Shown: in pieces, positions 55,198-64,000 of the stretch
Layout: every line of letters starts with the position of its first letter
How positions within the stretch are numbered: position 1 is the first letter of the stretch
Source: Dyella japonica DSM 16301
Lineage (GTDB): Bacteria; Pseudomonadota; Gammaproteobacteria; Xanthomonadales; Rhodanobacteraceae
DNA length: 64,000 nt
Reading direction: 5' to 3'
NCBI RefSeq assembly: GCF_001010355.1
Contig: NZ_JPLA01000004.1
Location: 1 to 64,000 of the forward strand
Notes under the pieces: model-generated
What the model was told of the DNA's origin: nothing
The model's input: the letters and a program-made list of their open reading frames with translations, nothing else
The model's database searches: none
Made by a program: the position numbers and the translations under genes

Positions 55198-57402
55198 ATG
55201 CGCCTGATCCACCCTGGCCGACTGGCCGCCCGCTTCCTCAGCCTGCTGTGCCTGTTGTTCGTCGCCCTGCCCGCGCTGGCGCAGGACGATCTGGACGGCC
55301 TGCTGCCGGTGACCGAGGCCTATAAGCTCACCGCCGACGCCTCCACGCCCGGCGTGGTGAAGCTGCACTGGACAATTGCGCCGGACTACTACCTCTACCG
55401 CGGCCGCATGAAGTTCAAGGCGGCGGACGGCGCCACGCTGGGCGAGGCGCAGCTTCCGGACGGCGAGAAGCACCACGATGAGTACCTGGGCGACGTGGAG
55501 ACCTATCACCGCGGCGTCGACGCGACCGTGCCGTACACCGTCGCCGCAGGCGCCACCGAGCTGAAGCTCAGCGTGCAGTACCAGGGCTGCCACGAGGTGG
55601 ATCCGAAGATCTGCTATCCGCCGCATACCGAGCAGCTGAGCCTGCCGGTGCCGGCCGGCGCGGGCGTGGCCAGTGGCGGCGATGCGATGAGCGCGGCGCT
55701 GGGCAAGCTCGGTTCCAGCAAGAGCGGCGGCGCGGCCACCCTGCCCGCGGAACAAGCCTTCCACCTGGAGGCGCTCGCCAAGGACCGCCAGCACCTGCTG
55801 CTGCGCTGGACCGTGGCCAAGGGCTACTACCTCTATCGCGACCAGACGGCGCTCAAGCTGAAGGACGCCAACGGCCTCAGCCTGGCCAAGCCCGAGTGGC
55901 CGGCCGGGGTGGAACATGAGGATGCGCACTTCGGCAAGACCACGGTGTATTTCGACCAGATCGAAGTGCCGGTGGCCATCGAAGGCGATACGTCCGCGCT
56001 CAAGACGGTGAACCTCGAAGCCAGCTTCCAGGGCTGCCAGGACGGCGGCATCTGCTACCCGCTGATGACCCGCGCGCTAACCATCGACCTCAGCGCGGCC
56101 ACGCCCACCAGCGGCGCAGTCGCCGAGCCGGCACCGGAAATGCCGCCGGCAGGCCTGGCCACGGGTCCGCTGCAGGTGAGCCTGCTGACCGCTTTGCTGC
56201 TGGCACTGGGCGGTGGCCTGGTGCTGAACCTGATGCCCTGCGTGCTGCCGGTGCTGTCGATCAAGGCGGTCGGCCTGCTGGAAAGCGGCGAGAGCCACAG
56301 CAAGGCGCGTTCGCACGCCCTCTTCTATACGGCGGGCGTGCTCTGCACGTTTGCGCTGATCGGCGTCGCCATCGTCGCGCTGCGCTCCGCCGGCCATGCG
56401 CTGGGCTGGGGCGCGCAGCTGCAGCAGCCGGTGGTGGTGGGCGTGCTGGCCTGCGTGATGGTCGCCGTCGGTTTGTCGATGTCCGGCGTGGTGCAGTTCG
56501 GCACCTCGCTGGGCAATGTGGGCTCGGGTCTGGCCTCGCGCTCGGGTCATGCGGGCGACTTCTTCACCGGCGTGCTTGCGGTGGCGGTGGCGAGCCCGTG
56601 CACCGCGCCGTTCATGGGCAGCGCCCTGGCCTACGCCTTTGCCGCGCCGATGATCAATGCGCTGCTGGTGTTCCTGACCCTGGGCATCGGCCTGGCCCTG
56701 CCGTTCCTGGCGATCGGCTTCGTGCCGGCGCTGGCGCGGATGCTGCCGCGGCCGGGCGCGTGGATGGAGACGCTCAAGCAGGTGCTGGCTTTCCCGATGT
56801 ACCTCACCGCCGTGTGGCTGATCTGGGTGCTGGCGCATCAGCGCGGCGCCGATGCGGTGGGCCTGGTGCTGGTGGCCGTGGTGCTGTTGTCGGCCACGCT
56901 GTGGTGGTTCGAGCGCAGCCGTTCGCGTGGCGCGTTGAGCCGCGTGGCCGTGGTTGTCCTGCTCGCCCTCACGGTCGTGCCGCTGTTCTATCTGTCGAAG
57001 GTGCAGGCGCCGACGCAGGCCGTGGTCGCGACGGATGGCGTGGTTGCCTACTCCCCGGAGAAGTTGGCCGAACTGCGCAAGGCCGGCACGCCGGTGTTCG
57101 TCGACATGACCGCCGACTGGTGCGTCACCTGCAAGGCCAATGAACACGCCGTGCTGGACACCGACGCCTTCCGCGATCTGCTCAAGAAGACCGGCGCCGT
57201 TTACATGAAGGGCGACTGGACCGACGTGAACCCGACCATCGCCGCCTTCCTGCAGCAATACCACTCGCCGGGCGTGCCGCTCTACGTGGTGTTCCCCAAG
57301 GATGGCGGCGAAGGCCGCATGCTGCCGACCGTGCTCACGTCCTCGCTGGTGGAAGAAGCGCTGACCAAGGCGGCTGGCACGCCGGTCGCCGCCAACCCAT
57401 GA
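55198..57402 (+). CDS. dsbD: Thiol:disulfide interchange protein DsbD with duplicated N-terminal domain
   Basis: 734 residues, longer than the usual 560-600. After a signal peptide come two DsbD-alpha-like domains, each with its own cysteine pair: QGCHEVDPKICYPP near residue 135 and QGCQDGGICYPL near residue 285. A membrane domain of eight helices (about 320-600) has MPCVLPVLSIKAV and ASPCTAPFMG. A C-terminal thioredoxin domain has WCVTCK near residue 641. It moves electrons from cytosolic thioredoxin to the periplasm. It overlaps the next gene by ATGA. Confidence 0.95.
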   Translation: MRLIHPGRLAARFLSLLCLLFVALPALAQDDLDGLLPVTEAYKLTADASTPGVVKLHWTIAPDYYLYRGRMKFKAADGATLGEAQLPDGEKHHDEYLGDVETYHRGVDATVPYTVAAGATELKLSVQYQGCHEVDPKICYPPHTEQLSLPVPAGAGVASGGDAMSAALGKLGSSKSGGAATLPAEQAFHLEALAKDRQHLLLRWTVAKGYYLYRDQTALKLKDANGLSLAKPEWPAGVEHEDAHFGKTTVYFDQIEVPVAIEGDTSALKTVNLEASFQGCQDGGICYPLMTRALTIDLSAATPTSGAVAEPAPEMPPAGLATGPLQVSLLTALLLALGGGLVLNLMPCVLPVLSIKAVGLLESGESHSKARSHALFYTAGVLCTFALIGVAIVALRSAGHALGWGAQLQQPVVVGVLACVMVAVGLSMSGVVQFGTSLGNVGSGLASRSGHAGDFFTGVLAVAVASPCTAPFMGSALAYAFAAPMINALLVFLTLGIGLALPFLAIGFVPALARMLPRPGAWMETLKQVLAFPMYLTAVWLIWVLAHQRGADAVGLVLVAVVLLSATLWWFERSRSRGALSRVAVVVLLALTVVPLFYLSKVQAPTQAVVATDGVVAYSPEKLAELRKAGTPVFVDMTADWCVTCKANEHAVLDTDAFRDLLKKTGAVYMKGDWTDVNPTIAAFLQQYHSPGVPLYVVFPKDGGEGRMLPTVLTSSLVEEALTKAAGTPVAANP

Positions 57403-57941
57403 TCAGCCGCAGCAACGGGATCATTCTGGGCGCCGCGGTGCTGGTCGCCGGCGTGGGCGGCTGGCTGCAGCACGCCAGCCAGCGCGCCCGCGTGCCGGCG
57501 GGCGTGCAGGTCGCCCAGACCGGCGAGATGGCGCCCGATGTCGCCCTGCGCGACCTGGACGGCAAGGAACATCGCCTGTCCGAGTACCGCGGCCGCCGCG
57601 TGCTGATCAACTTCTGGGCGAGCTGGTGCGGGCCCTGCCTGAAGGAAATCCCGTCGCTGGTTCAGGCACAGGCCAACGTCGGCGAAAAGGGGCCGATCAT
57701 CGTCGGCATCGCGATGGACGATCCGACCAATGTGCGCGCCTTCCTGGCCGCCCATCCGGTGAACTATCCGATCCTGCTGGGCAGCCTGGACATCCCCAGT
57801 ACCTCGGTAAGACTGGGGAACGTCGGCCAAGTGCTGCCGTACAGCGTGCTTCTGGACGAGAACGGCCACATGCTGTTCAGCCGCCGGGGCATCCTGGACG
57901 CCGACGACCTGAAGGCCTGGGCCGCCCCAGCCGCGCCCTGA
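57399..57941 (+). CDS. TlpA/ResA-like thioredoxin-fold protein, membrane anchored
   Basis: 180 residues. An N-terminal membrane anchor (GIILGAAVLVAGVGGWL) is followed by a TlpA domain with WASWCGPCLKE (active-site CxxC) and MAPDVALRDLDGKEHRLSEYRGRRVLINF. It probably reduces specific periplasmic proteins with electrons from DsbD, whose gene it overlaps by four bases. Confidence 0.93.
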   Translation: MISRSNGIILGAAVLVAGVGGWLQHASQRARVPAGVQVAQTGEMAPDVALRDLDGKEHRLSEYRGRRVLINFWASWCGPCLKEIPSLVQAQANVGEKGPIIVGIAMDDPTNVRAFLAAHPVNYPILLGSLDIPSTSVRLGNVGQVLPYSVLLDENGHMLFSRRGILDADDLKAWAAPAAP

Positions 57942-58091
57942 TGCGGTTTCGGCGGCCATACGTCGCCGCACGGTTTAACGTTAACTTCTCCTTCAAACAT
58001 CGCCGAACTGCGCCGAACTGGACAACATCGGCCGTGACGCGCACACTCCGCGCCGGACGCCGGCCCTGCCGGCACAACCCAAGGTAAGGGC

Positions 58092-58550
58092 GTGGCGAAG
58101 ATCCTGGTCCTGCACGGACCCAATCTCAATCTGCTGGGCACTCGCGAGCCGGAGGTTTACGGACGCGACACGCTGGCCGATATCGACGCCTCGCTGGTGC
58201 AGCGCGCCCAGAGCGCCGGGCACGGGCTGGAAGCGTTCCAGACGAACGCCGAGCACGCCCTGATCGAGCGCATCCACCAGGCCCGCCTGGACGGTACGGC
58301 GATCATCCTGATCAATCCGGGCGCCTTCACCCACACCAGCATCGCCCTGCGCGACGCGCTGGCGGGCGTGGCGATCCCGTTCATCGAGCTGCATCTGTCC
58401 AACGTGCATGCCCGCGAAGCGTTCCGCCGGCATTCCTACCTCTCGGACATCGCCGTGGGGGTGATCTGCGGCTTTGGCGCAGACAGCTACCGGCTGGCAT
58501 TGGATGCCGCCCTGAACCGGCTGGACCGCGCTGGCGCGTCCGCCTCCTGA
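58092..58550 (+). CDS. aroQ: Type II 3-dehydroquinate dehydratase
   Basis: 152 residues. [20 protein letters not shown], with the tyrosine of the active-site lid, [17 protein letters not shown] and [32 protein letters not shown] are the family signature. It makes 3-dehydroshikimate in the shikimate pathway. GTG start at 58092. It leads the aroQ-accB-accC group, a common proteobacterial order. Confidence 0.97.
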   Translation: MAKILVLHGPNLNLLGTREPEVYGRDTLADIDASLVQRAQSAGHGLEAFQTNAEHALIERIHQARLDGTAIILINPGAFTHTSIALRDALAGVAIPFIELHLSNVHAREAFRRHSYLSDIAVGVICGFGADSYRLALDAALNRLDRAGASAS

Positions 58551-58619
58551 ATCCCGGGCCTGTCGCCCACATATTCCCATTCCGGCCGCTGCGGCGGCCT
58601 CAACGAAAAGGTTTGAACC

Positions 58620-59072
58620 ATGGACCTGCGCAAGATCAAGAAGCTCATCGACCTGCTCGAGGAATCCAACCTCGCGGAACTTGAGATCAAGGAAGGCGAA
58701 GAAGTGGTCCGCCTGTCGCGCGTGCCCAAGGGCACCGTGACCGCCGCCCCGGTGATGCAGGCCGCACCGGTGGCTGCCGCGCCCGTCGCCGTCGCCGCGC
58801 CGGTGGAAGTCGCGCCGGCCGAGGCCGCGCTGCCCGCCGGGCATGTAGTGAAGGCGCCGATGGTCGGCACCTTCTACGCTTCCTCCAGCCCGGGCGCCGC
58901 CGCGTTCGTGAAGGTCGGCCAGCAGGTCAAGGCCGGCGAGACGCTGGGCATCATCGAAGCCATGAAGATGTTCAACCAGATCGAGGCTGACGTGGCCGGC
59001 ACCGTGACCGCCATCCTGCTCGAAAACGGCCAGTCGGTGGAATTCGACCAGCCGATGTTCGTGATCGCCTGA
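58620..59072 (+). CDS. accB: Acetyl-CoA carboxylase biotin carboxyl carrier protein
   Basis: 150 residues. N-terminal helix ([28 protein letters not shown]), an Ala/Pro/Val linker, then the biotinyl domain with the biotinylated lysine in EAMKMFNQI. It carries CO2 for fatty acid synthesis. 15 bases separate it from accC. Confidence 0.98.
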   Translation: MDLRKIKKLIDLLEESNLAELEIKEGEEVVRLSRVPKGTVTAAPVMQAAPVAAAPVAVAAPVEVAPAEAALPAGHVVKAPMVGTFYASSSPGAAAFVKVGQQVKAGETLGIIEAMKMFNQIEADVAGTVTAILLENGQSVEFDQPMFVIA

Positions 59073-59087
59073 GCCGGCTGACCGATC

Positions 59088-60461
59088 ATGCCCATGCTCG
59101 AAAAAGTCGTCATCGCCAACCGCGGCGAAATCGCCCTGCGCGTGCTGCGCGCCTGCCACAGTCTTGGCATCAAGACCGTGGCGGTGCACTCCACCGCAGA
59201 CCGTAACCTCAAGCACGTAGGCCTGGCCGACGAGTCGATCTGCATCGGCCCGGCGCCGTCGGTCGACAGCTATCTCAATATCCCGCGCATCATCGCCGCG
59301 GCGGAAATCACCGACGCCCAGGCCATCCACCCGGGTTACGGCTTCCTGTCCGAGCGCGCCGACTTCGCCGAACAGGTGGAACAGTCGGGCTTCATCTTCA
59401 TCGGCCCCACCGCGGACGTGATCCGTTTGATGGGCGACAAGGTGGAAGCGATCCGCGCCATGAAGGCCGCCGGCGTGCCGTGCGTGCCGGGCTCGGGCGG
59501 TCCGCTCGGCGACAACGTGGAAGAGAACATCCGCATTGCGCGCGAGATCGGCTACCCGGTGATCATCAAGGCCGCCGGTGGCGGCGGTGGCCGCGGCATG
59601 CGCGTGGTGCGCACCGAGGCCCACCTGGGCAATGCCGTCACCATGACCAAGCAGGAAGCGAAGGCCGCTTTCGGCAACGATCAGGTGTACATGGAGAAGT
59701 TCCTGGAAAATCCGCGTCACGTGGAAATCCAGGTACTGGCCGACGGCCAGGGCAACGCCATCCACCTGGGCGAGCGCGACTGCTCCATGCAGCGTCGCCA
59801 CCAGAAGGTGGTGGAAGAAGCACCCGCGCCGGGCATCACGCCGGAACTGCGCGAGCAGATCGGCAAGGTCTGTGTGGATGCGTGTATCCGCATCGGCTAT
59901 CGCGGCGCCGGCACCTTCGAATTCCTGTTCGAAGACGGCCGCTTCTACTTCATCGAGATGAACACCCGTATCCAGGTGGAGCATCCGGTGACCGAGCTGA
60001 TCACCGGCATCGACCTGGTGCGCGAGCAGCTACTGATCGCCGGCGGCGAGAAGCTCTCGATCAAGCAGTCGGACATCCAGATCCACGGCCACGCGATCGA
60101 ATGCCGCATCAACGCGGAAGATCCCGATTCGTTCCTGCCCTCGCCGGGCACGGTGAAGCGTTTCGAGGCTCCGGGTGGCCCGGGCGTGCGCGTGGATACA
60201 CACCTGTACGACGGCTACCGCATCCCGCCGAACTACGACTCGATGATCGGCAAGCTGATCGTGCATGGCCCGGATCGCGAAACCGCCATCGCGCGCATGC
60301 GCCTGGCGCTGGCCGAGACGGTGATCGAAGGCGTGAAGTGCAATATCCCGCTGCAGCAGCGCATCATGGCCGACGCCGGTTTCCAGCATGGTGGACAGAA
60401 CATCCACTACCTGGAAAAGCGCATGGCCGAGCAGAAGGAAAAGGCCGCCCACGGCGGCTGA
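59088..60461 (+). CDS. accC: Acetyl-CoA carboxylase biotin carboxylase
   Basis: 457 residues. ATP-grasp enzyme that carboxylates the biotin of AccB. N-terminal [28 protein letters not shown], the ATP loop [14 protein letters not shown], and the catalytic [13 protein letters not shown] are all present. The ATG at 59088 has an in-frame ATG at 59094 as alternative. Confidence 0.98.
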   Translation: MPMLEKVVIANRGEIALRVLRACHSLGIKTVAVHSTADRNLKHVGLADESICIGPAPSVDSYLNIPRIIAAAEITDAQAIHPGYGFLSERADFAEQVEQSGFIFIGPTADVIRLMGDKVEAIRAMKAAGVPCVPGSGGPLGDNVEENIRIAREIGYPVIIKAAGGGGGRGMRVVRTEAHLGNAVTMTKQEAKAAFGNDQVYMEKFLENPRHVEIQVLADGQGNAIHLGERDCSMQRRHQKVVEEAPAPGITPELREQIGKVCVDACIRIGYRGAGTFEFLFEDGRFYFIEMNTRIQVEHPVTELITGIDLVREQLLIAGGEKLSIKQSDIQIHGHAIECRINAEDPDSFLPSPGTVKRFEAPGGPGVRVDTHLYDGYRIPPNYDSMIGKLIVHGPDRETAIARMRLALAETVIEGVKCNIPLQQRIMADAGFQHGGQNIHYLEKRMAEQKEKAAHGG

Positions 60462-60510
60462 TGTGTGGCCGGCGAGTCGCCTAGCCGACTCGCCGGTTTG
60501 CCTGACCACG

Positions 60511-60867
60511 ATGTCTGCCCTGCTCACACTGCGCGAAGCGATCGACGCCATCACCGAGGCCTTCGACGAAGGCGATGGCTGGGACCGCTACGCCTGGGTC
60601 TATATCCGCGGCAACATCACCGAGCCTTCGTGCCGGCTGTATCTCTCGCATGTTGGCGATGAGGATGATGCGCTGATCGCCGATCACGGCGCCGCGCTGC
60701 CTGAGTTCGCTGCGCAGCACGAGCTGCGGCATTTTCTGGAAGCGGCGGATTTCGCTGAGGTGTTGTTGGTGCTGCGGCGGCAGCAGCCGTCGCCTGCGCT
60801 TGAGGATTTCGCGCGTGCGCTTGAGTATTACCGCAAGCACGAGAGCTTTCTGGGCGCGGCACCGTAG
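60511..60867 (+). CDS. Small protein of unknown function between accC and prmA
   Basis: 118 residues, acidic and soluble: TLREAIDAITEAFDEGDGWDRYAWVYIRGNITEPSCRLYLSHVGDEDDA, then FAAQHELRHFLEAADFAEVLLVLRRQQP. I do not recognise a function. ATG 60511 is preferred because the protein-like part begins there; the open frame extends upstream over the accC end. It is followed by REP-like repeats, so it may close the acc transcript. Confidence 0.7.
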   Translation: MSALLTLREAIDAITEAFDEGDGWDRYAWVYIRGNITEPSCRLYLSHVGDEDDALIADHGAALPEFAAQHELRHFLEAADFAEVLLVLRRQQPSPALEDFARALEYYRKHESFLGAAP

Positions 60868-60883
60868 AGACGATCGAATCCCC

Positions 60884-61012
60884 TGTGGGAGCGCACCCTG
60901 TGCGCGACCGCGGAGCAAGGGTGTACCTCTGGGCTGCCGAATCTCCCGATCCGCATGGCGACCACCGACCGCCGTCGCGCACAGGGTGCGCTCCCACAAG
61001 GTGGGCTCCCAC
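60884..61012. repeat. REP-like 25-bp inverted repeat pair, copy 2, plus a short partial repeat
   Basis: Left arm 60884-60908 and right arm 60974-60998, identical to the arms at 4868-4949, with a 65-base loop instead of 32. A truncated GTGGGCTCCCAC palindrome (61001-61012) follows directly. It lies just before prmA. Confidence 0.88.
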
Positions 61013-61077
61013 AAAGAGAGAGGCACCATCGCCCTCACTTCGGCGACAATGCACGCCTGATATCGCAGGATCGCCCC

Positions 61078-61983
61078 ATGCCCTGGCTTGAACTCTCCCT
61101 CACCGTCCGTGCCGAACAGCAGCCTCGTGTCGAAGAGGCGCTCGATGATCTGGGCGCGCTGTCGATCACGCTGCAGGATGCCGATGCGGAGACGCCGGAT
61201 GAGCAGGCCATCTTCGAACCCGGCGTGGGCGAGCTGCCGTTGTGGCCGACCATCACGCTCAATGCGCTGTTCGAGGCCGACACGGATCGACGCGGCCTGG
61301 GCGAAGCCCTGGGGGACCTGCTGCCGTGGCTGGAGCCGGAGCAGATGCTGTTCCGCGACGTGGCGGACGAGGACTGGGAGCGCGCGTGGATGGACCAGTT
61401 CAAGCCGATGCCGTTCGGACGGCGCCTGTGGATCTATCCGTGGAACATCGAGCCGCCCGCCGATCAGGAGATCGTGGTCGTGCGGCTGGATCCAGGCCTC
61501 GCGTTCGGCAGCGGCACGCATCCCACCACGGCGCTGTGCCTGGCGTGGCTGGACAGCCTGGATCTGCAGGGCAAGAGCGTGATGGATTTCGGCTGCGGCT
61601 CGGGCATCCTGGCCATTGCCGCGCTCAAGCTCGGCGCCGCCAGCGCGGTGGGCGTGGACAATGACCCCCAGGCGCTGATCGCCTCGGCGGACAACGCCGA
61701 GCGCAACGAAGTGGCCGATCGCCTCGCGGTGTACCTGCCCGAGGATCTGATCGCCGAGCCCGCCGACGTCTTCATCGCCAATATCCTCGCCGGCCCGCTG
61801 GGCGATCTGGCGCCGACCTTTGCCGCCGCCGCCAAGCCGGGCGCACCGTTCGCCATCTCCGGCATCCTGCAGGGCCAGGAAGAGGAACTGCTGGCGCGCT
61901 ATGCCCAGTGGTTCGATGAGCTGCGTGTCGACACCCAGGAGGACTGGGTGCGCATCAGCGGCCGACGTGCGACGACGCGCTAG
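61078..61983 (+). CDS. prmA: Ribosomal protein L11 methyltransferase
   Basis: 301 residues. N-terminal substrate domain (MPWLELSLTVRAEQQPRVEEALDDLGALSITL) and C-terminal SAM domain with DPGLAFGSGTHPTTALCL, DFGCGSGILAIAALKLGA and NILAGPL, the PrmA signature. It trimethylates L11. The ATG at 61078 has AGGA upstream; the upstream open frame runs through repeats and is ignored. Confidence 0.97.
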   Translation: MPWLELSLTVRAEQQPRVEEALDDLGALSITLQDADAETPDEQAIFEPGVGELPLWPTITLNALFEADTDRRGLGEALGDLLPWLEPEQMLFRDVADEDWERAWMDQFKPMPFGRRLWIYPWNIEPPADQEIVVVRLDPGLAFGSGTHPTTALCLAWLDSLDLQGKSVMDFGCGSGILAIAALKLGAASAVGVDNDPQALIASADNAERNEVADRLAVYLPEDLIAEPADVFIANILAGPLGDLAPTFAAAAKPGAPFAISGILQGQEEELLARYAQWFDELRVDTQEDWVRISGRRATTR

Positions 61984-62086
61984 TACGTCGAGCCACTGAG
62001 TGACCGTTCACGATACCGGCATGCCTGCGGGTGATTTGTCTCGCGCGGTGCACTAGGCTTGTTGCAATCCGGTCAGCACGGTCCGC

Positions 62087-62872
62087 ATGTACGCTCAATG
62101 TCCTGAATGCCTCACCGTGTTCTCGTTGAATACGGAAACGCTTGCGCAGGCGCGCGGCGAGGTCGTGTGCGGACATTGCGACACCGTCTTCGACGCCCTG
62201 GCCAGCCTGAGCGACCAGCTGCCGCCGGAGCCGTTCGAGCATCTCACCCCGCGCATGCCCGAGGCGCCGCCGCGGCTGGATCTGGCGGTCTATCGCCCGG
62301 CGGCCGAGCCGGCGGCCGTGGCCGAGGCGCCCGCGCCCCACGATGTGTTCGACGAGTTCGCCCACCTGGTGGTGGCGCCGCGTTTCGCGCGCAAACCGGA
62401 GAAGAAGCGCCGCTGGCCCTGGATCAGCGCCAGCACCGTGCTGCTGCTGGCGCTGGGCGCGCAGCTGGCCTGGGCCAAGCGCGATGCATTGATCAGCGAC
62501 GACACGGTGGGCCCGCTGCTGCAGCAGGCCTGCGGCGCCATGGGCTGCCAGCTGCCGCTGGTGCAGGACCTGGCGCGGCTGAGCCTGGTCGCCCGCGACG
62601 TGCAGGCCCATCCCTCCGTGCCGGGCGCGCTGCTGATCACCGCCAACGTGCACAACGACGCATCGTTCGCACAGCCTTATCCGGTGGTGTCGATCACGCT
62701 TTCCGACGCAAATGGCAGCAAGCTCGCCATGCGGCGGCTGCGGCCGGCGGAGTATCTCGGCGACAACGCCACCTTGCAGAAAGGCATACCGCCGGACGGC
62801 AGCGCGGCCTTGATGCTTGAAGTGGAAGATCCCAGCGGCAAGGCCGTGGCGTTCGAGTTCGATTTCGAATAG
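62087..62872 (+). CDS. Zinc-ribbon and DUF3426 membrane protein
   Basis: 261 residues. N-terminal MJ0042-type zinc ribbon (CPECLTVF and CGHCDTVF), a Pro/Ala-rich middle, one membrane segment near residue 115 (WPWISASTVLLLALGAQLAW), and a C-terminal DUF3426 domain (SLVARDVQAHPSVPGALLITANVHNDASFAQPYPVVSITLSDANG). Found between prmA and fis in many xanthomonads and beta-proteobacteria; function unknown. Confidence 0.92.
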   Translation: MYAQCPECLTVFSLNTETLAQARGEVVCGHCDTVFDALASLSDQLPPEPFEHLTPRMPEAPPRLDLAVYRPAAEPAAVAEAPAPHDVFDEFAHLVVAPRFARKPEKKRRWPWISASTVLLLALGAQLAWAKRDALISDDTVGPLLQQACGAMGCQLPLVQDLARLSLVARDVQAHPSVPGALLITANVHNDASFAQPYPVVSITLSDANGSKLAMRRLRPAEYLGDNATLQKGIPPDGSAALMLEVEDPSGKAVAFEFDFE

Positions 62873-63163
62873 ACGTCTATTTGATGTCGCGCGACGCGAC
62901 GCCCGCCGTCGCCGCGGGCGGCTCGATGGATCCATCGCAGGCACATCTCGTGCCACCAATGCAAGCGATTGTCCATAGGACATTTTGGGAGCGTGATCCA
63001 GAGCCGTCCTGCCGAACGGGTACTTAAAATTCTCGGCACGCGAGGGTACACTCGCTCCTTCGTCTTGTGCTGCACCCGGCGTTCCATGCGAGCCGCCGCC
63101 AGCGGTATTTGCAATAAACACTGCAGTGGCCCACGTAGTCGCTGCGTTAGAACGTGAGGGGAA

Positions 63164-63451
63164 ATGCCCGTGAACGCCGTACGACTGCCTGCCAGCGAGT
63201 CTCCGAAAGAGACGTCGTCGCAGAGCGCCTTGAGCGAATGCGTCAGCCGCACCGTGCGCCGCTATCTCGCCGATATCGGCGATACGGAATGCGACGAGGG
63301 TCTGCACGCGCTAGTCATCCGCGAGGTCGAAGGCCCCCTCCTGCGCGAAGTGCTGGCCTGGCACGACGGCAACCAGAGTCGCGCGGCTGCCGTGCTCGGC
63401 ATCAATCGCGCCACCTTGCGCAAGAAGCTCGCCGCGCACGGCCTGCTGTAA
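63164..63451 (+). CDS. fis: Fis family nucleoid-associated DNA-binding protein
   Basis: 95 residues. The C-terminal helix-turn-helix is VEGPLLREVLAWHDGNQSRAAAVLGINRATLRKKLAAHGLL. It bends DNA and tunes rRNA and recombination. GAGGGGA precedes ATG 63164 closely; GTG 63170 is better spaced and may be the true start. A GC-rich hairpin without T tract follows at about 63464-63488. Confidence 0.95.
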   Translation: MPVNAVRLPASESPKETSSQSALSECVSRTVRRYLADIGDTECDEGLHALVIREVEGPLLREVLAWHDGNQSRAAAVLGINRATLRKKLAAHGLL

Positions 63452-63553
63452 CACTGCTGCACCATGCGCGCCGCCGCGGGCGCGCATCTTCCATGCATTT
63501 GGCCATCCAACTGGCGCATCGGGCGCTTTCGGGCGATAGCGGCTCCAGGCGGC

Positions 63554-63559
63554 TATAAT
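63554..63559 (+). promoter_or_regulatory. Consensus -10 box upstream of purH
   Basis: TATAAT, 28 bases before the purH ATG. No good -35 was found at 17 bases, so the promoter may need an activator, or the match may be chance. Confidence 0.4.
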
Positions 63560-63587
63560 GTCTGGCTTCCCCGTCCTGGAAGCCGTC

Positions 63588-64000
63588 ATGCCTGCCTCTG
63601 CCGTATCCCCCATTCGTCGCGCGCTGCTGAGCGTGTCCGATAAGACCGGACTGATCGCGCTGGGCCAGCGCCTGCACCAGGCCGGCGTGGAGCTGCTTTC
63701 CACCGGCGGCAGCGCCAAGGCGTTGCGCGAGGCGGGCATCCCGGTCAAGGACGTCAGCGACGTCACCGGCTTCCCCGAGATCATGGATGGGCGCGTCAAG
63801 ACGCTGCACCCCAAGGTGCATGGCGGCCTGCTCGGTCGCCGCGGCACCGACGATGCGGTGATGGCCGAACTGGGCATCGCGCCGATCGACCTGCTGGTGC
63901 TCAATCTCTATCCGTTCGAGCAGACCGTGGCGCGGGCCGATTGCACGCTGGAAGAAGCCATCGAGAACATCGACATCGGCGGTCCGGCGATGCTCCGTTC
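63588..64000 (+). CDS. purH: Bifunctional AICAR formyltransferase/IMP cyclohydrolase, 5' part
   Basis: The window ends inside the gene; about 137 codons are visible. [37 protein letters not shown], then [22 protein letters not shown] and [13 protein letters not shown] are the IMP cyclohydrolase N-terminal domain. It makes the last two steps to IMP. The truncation is the window edge, not a mutation. Confidence 0.97.
   Translation, partial: MPASAVSPIRRALLSVSDKTGLIALGQRLHQAGVELLSTGGSAKALREAGIPVKDVSDVTGFPEIMDGRVKTLHPKVHGGLLGRRGTDDAVMAELGIAPIDLLVLNLYPFEQTVARADCTLEEAIENIDIGGPAMLR

Noticed and set aside
57993..59984. 663-codon minus-strand open frame opposite aroQ, accB and accC
   Set aside because: Antisense to three certain genes; low-complexity Asp/His/Gly/Arg composition.

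Overview
The window is a piece of a GC-rich gammaproteobacterial chromosome. Gene order and protein style point to the Xanthomonadales (Lysobacterales), most likely Rhodanobacteraceae (Dyella, Rhodanobacter or Luteibacter relatives). The markers are a Pcm-like methyltransferase followed by tolC and waaA, aroQ-accB-accC, prmA-DUF3426-fis-purH, two VirK/YbjX (DUF535) proteins, a secreted S53 peptidase, an ELM1-like protein and TonB receptors of the xanthomonad type. The family assignment is inference. I saw no rRNA, tRNA, CRISPR, insertion sequence or prophage.

Layout. 1-8.3 kb: prolyl oligopeptidase, a 2-oxoglutarate oxygenase, pyrophosphatase, a ferritin-like protein, thiC behind a TPP riboswitch, and a TetR regulator divergent from a small unknown gene. 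8.4-15.6 kb: Pcm-like methyltransferase, two tandem TolC proteins, Kdo transferase, lipid A acyltransferase and a VirK/YbjX protein. 15.7-25.8 kb: S53 peptidase, a three-gene LPS glycosylation operon, small envelope proteins, YceI, a RutE-like nitroreductase and an ELM1-like protein. 25.8-31.4 kb: glnE, an LtaS-type phosphoglycerol transferase and a small Ala/Lys-rich secreted protein. 31.4-36.6 kb: a cell-surface signalling unit (ECF sigma factor, FecR, TonB receptor with STN domain) translationally joined to a second VirK/YbjX protein. 36.8-38.9 kb: groES-groEL behind a CIRCE operator.

39-50.3 kb is the most interesting part. A PhnX-like HAD hydrolase, a DUF5690-type transporter and a FAD oxidoreductase of the aminophosphonate-associated type form a tight operon. 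A PhnF-like GntR regulator converges on it, and a PhnM-like amidohydrolase diverges from the regulator. No C-P lyase core gene (phnG to phnL) lies in the window. A palindrome before the hydrolase shares a 10-of-12 core with a site between the regulator and the PhnM-like gene, so one regulon is plausible. A TonB receptor and a TPR-sulfotransferase follow.

50.3-64 kb: cupin, thioredoxin-fold proteins, a MocR regulator divergent from a GST, an EamA transporter, DsbD (with a doubled N-terminal domain) overlapping a TlpA-like protein, then the conserved block aroQ-accB-accC-(unknown)-prmA-DUF3426-fis-purH. purH is cut by the window end.

Two interspersed repeat families are visible: a REP-like 25-bp inverted pair (two loci, identical arms) and the common short hairpin with a CATTCCTGC core (two loci). 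Function calls rest on reading motifs by eye. No database search was run.
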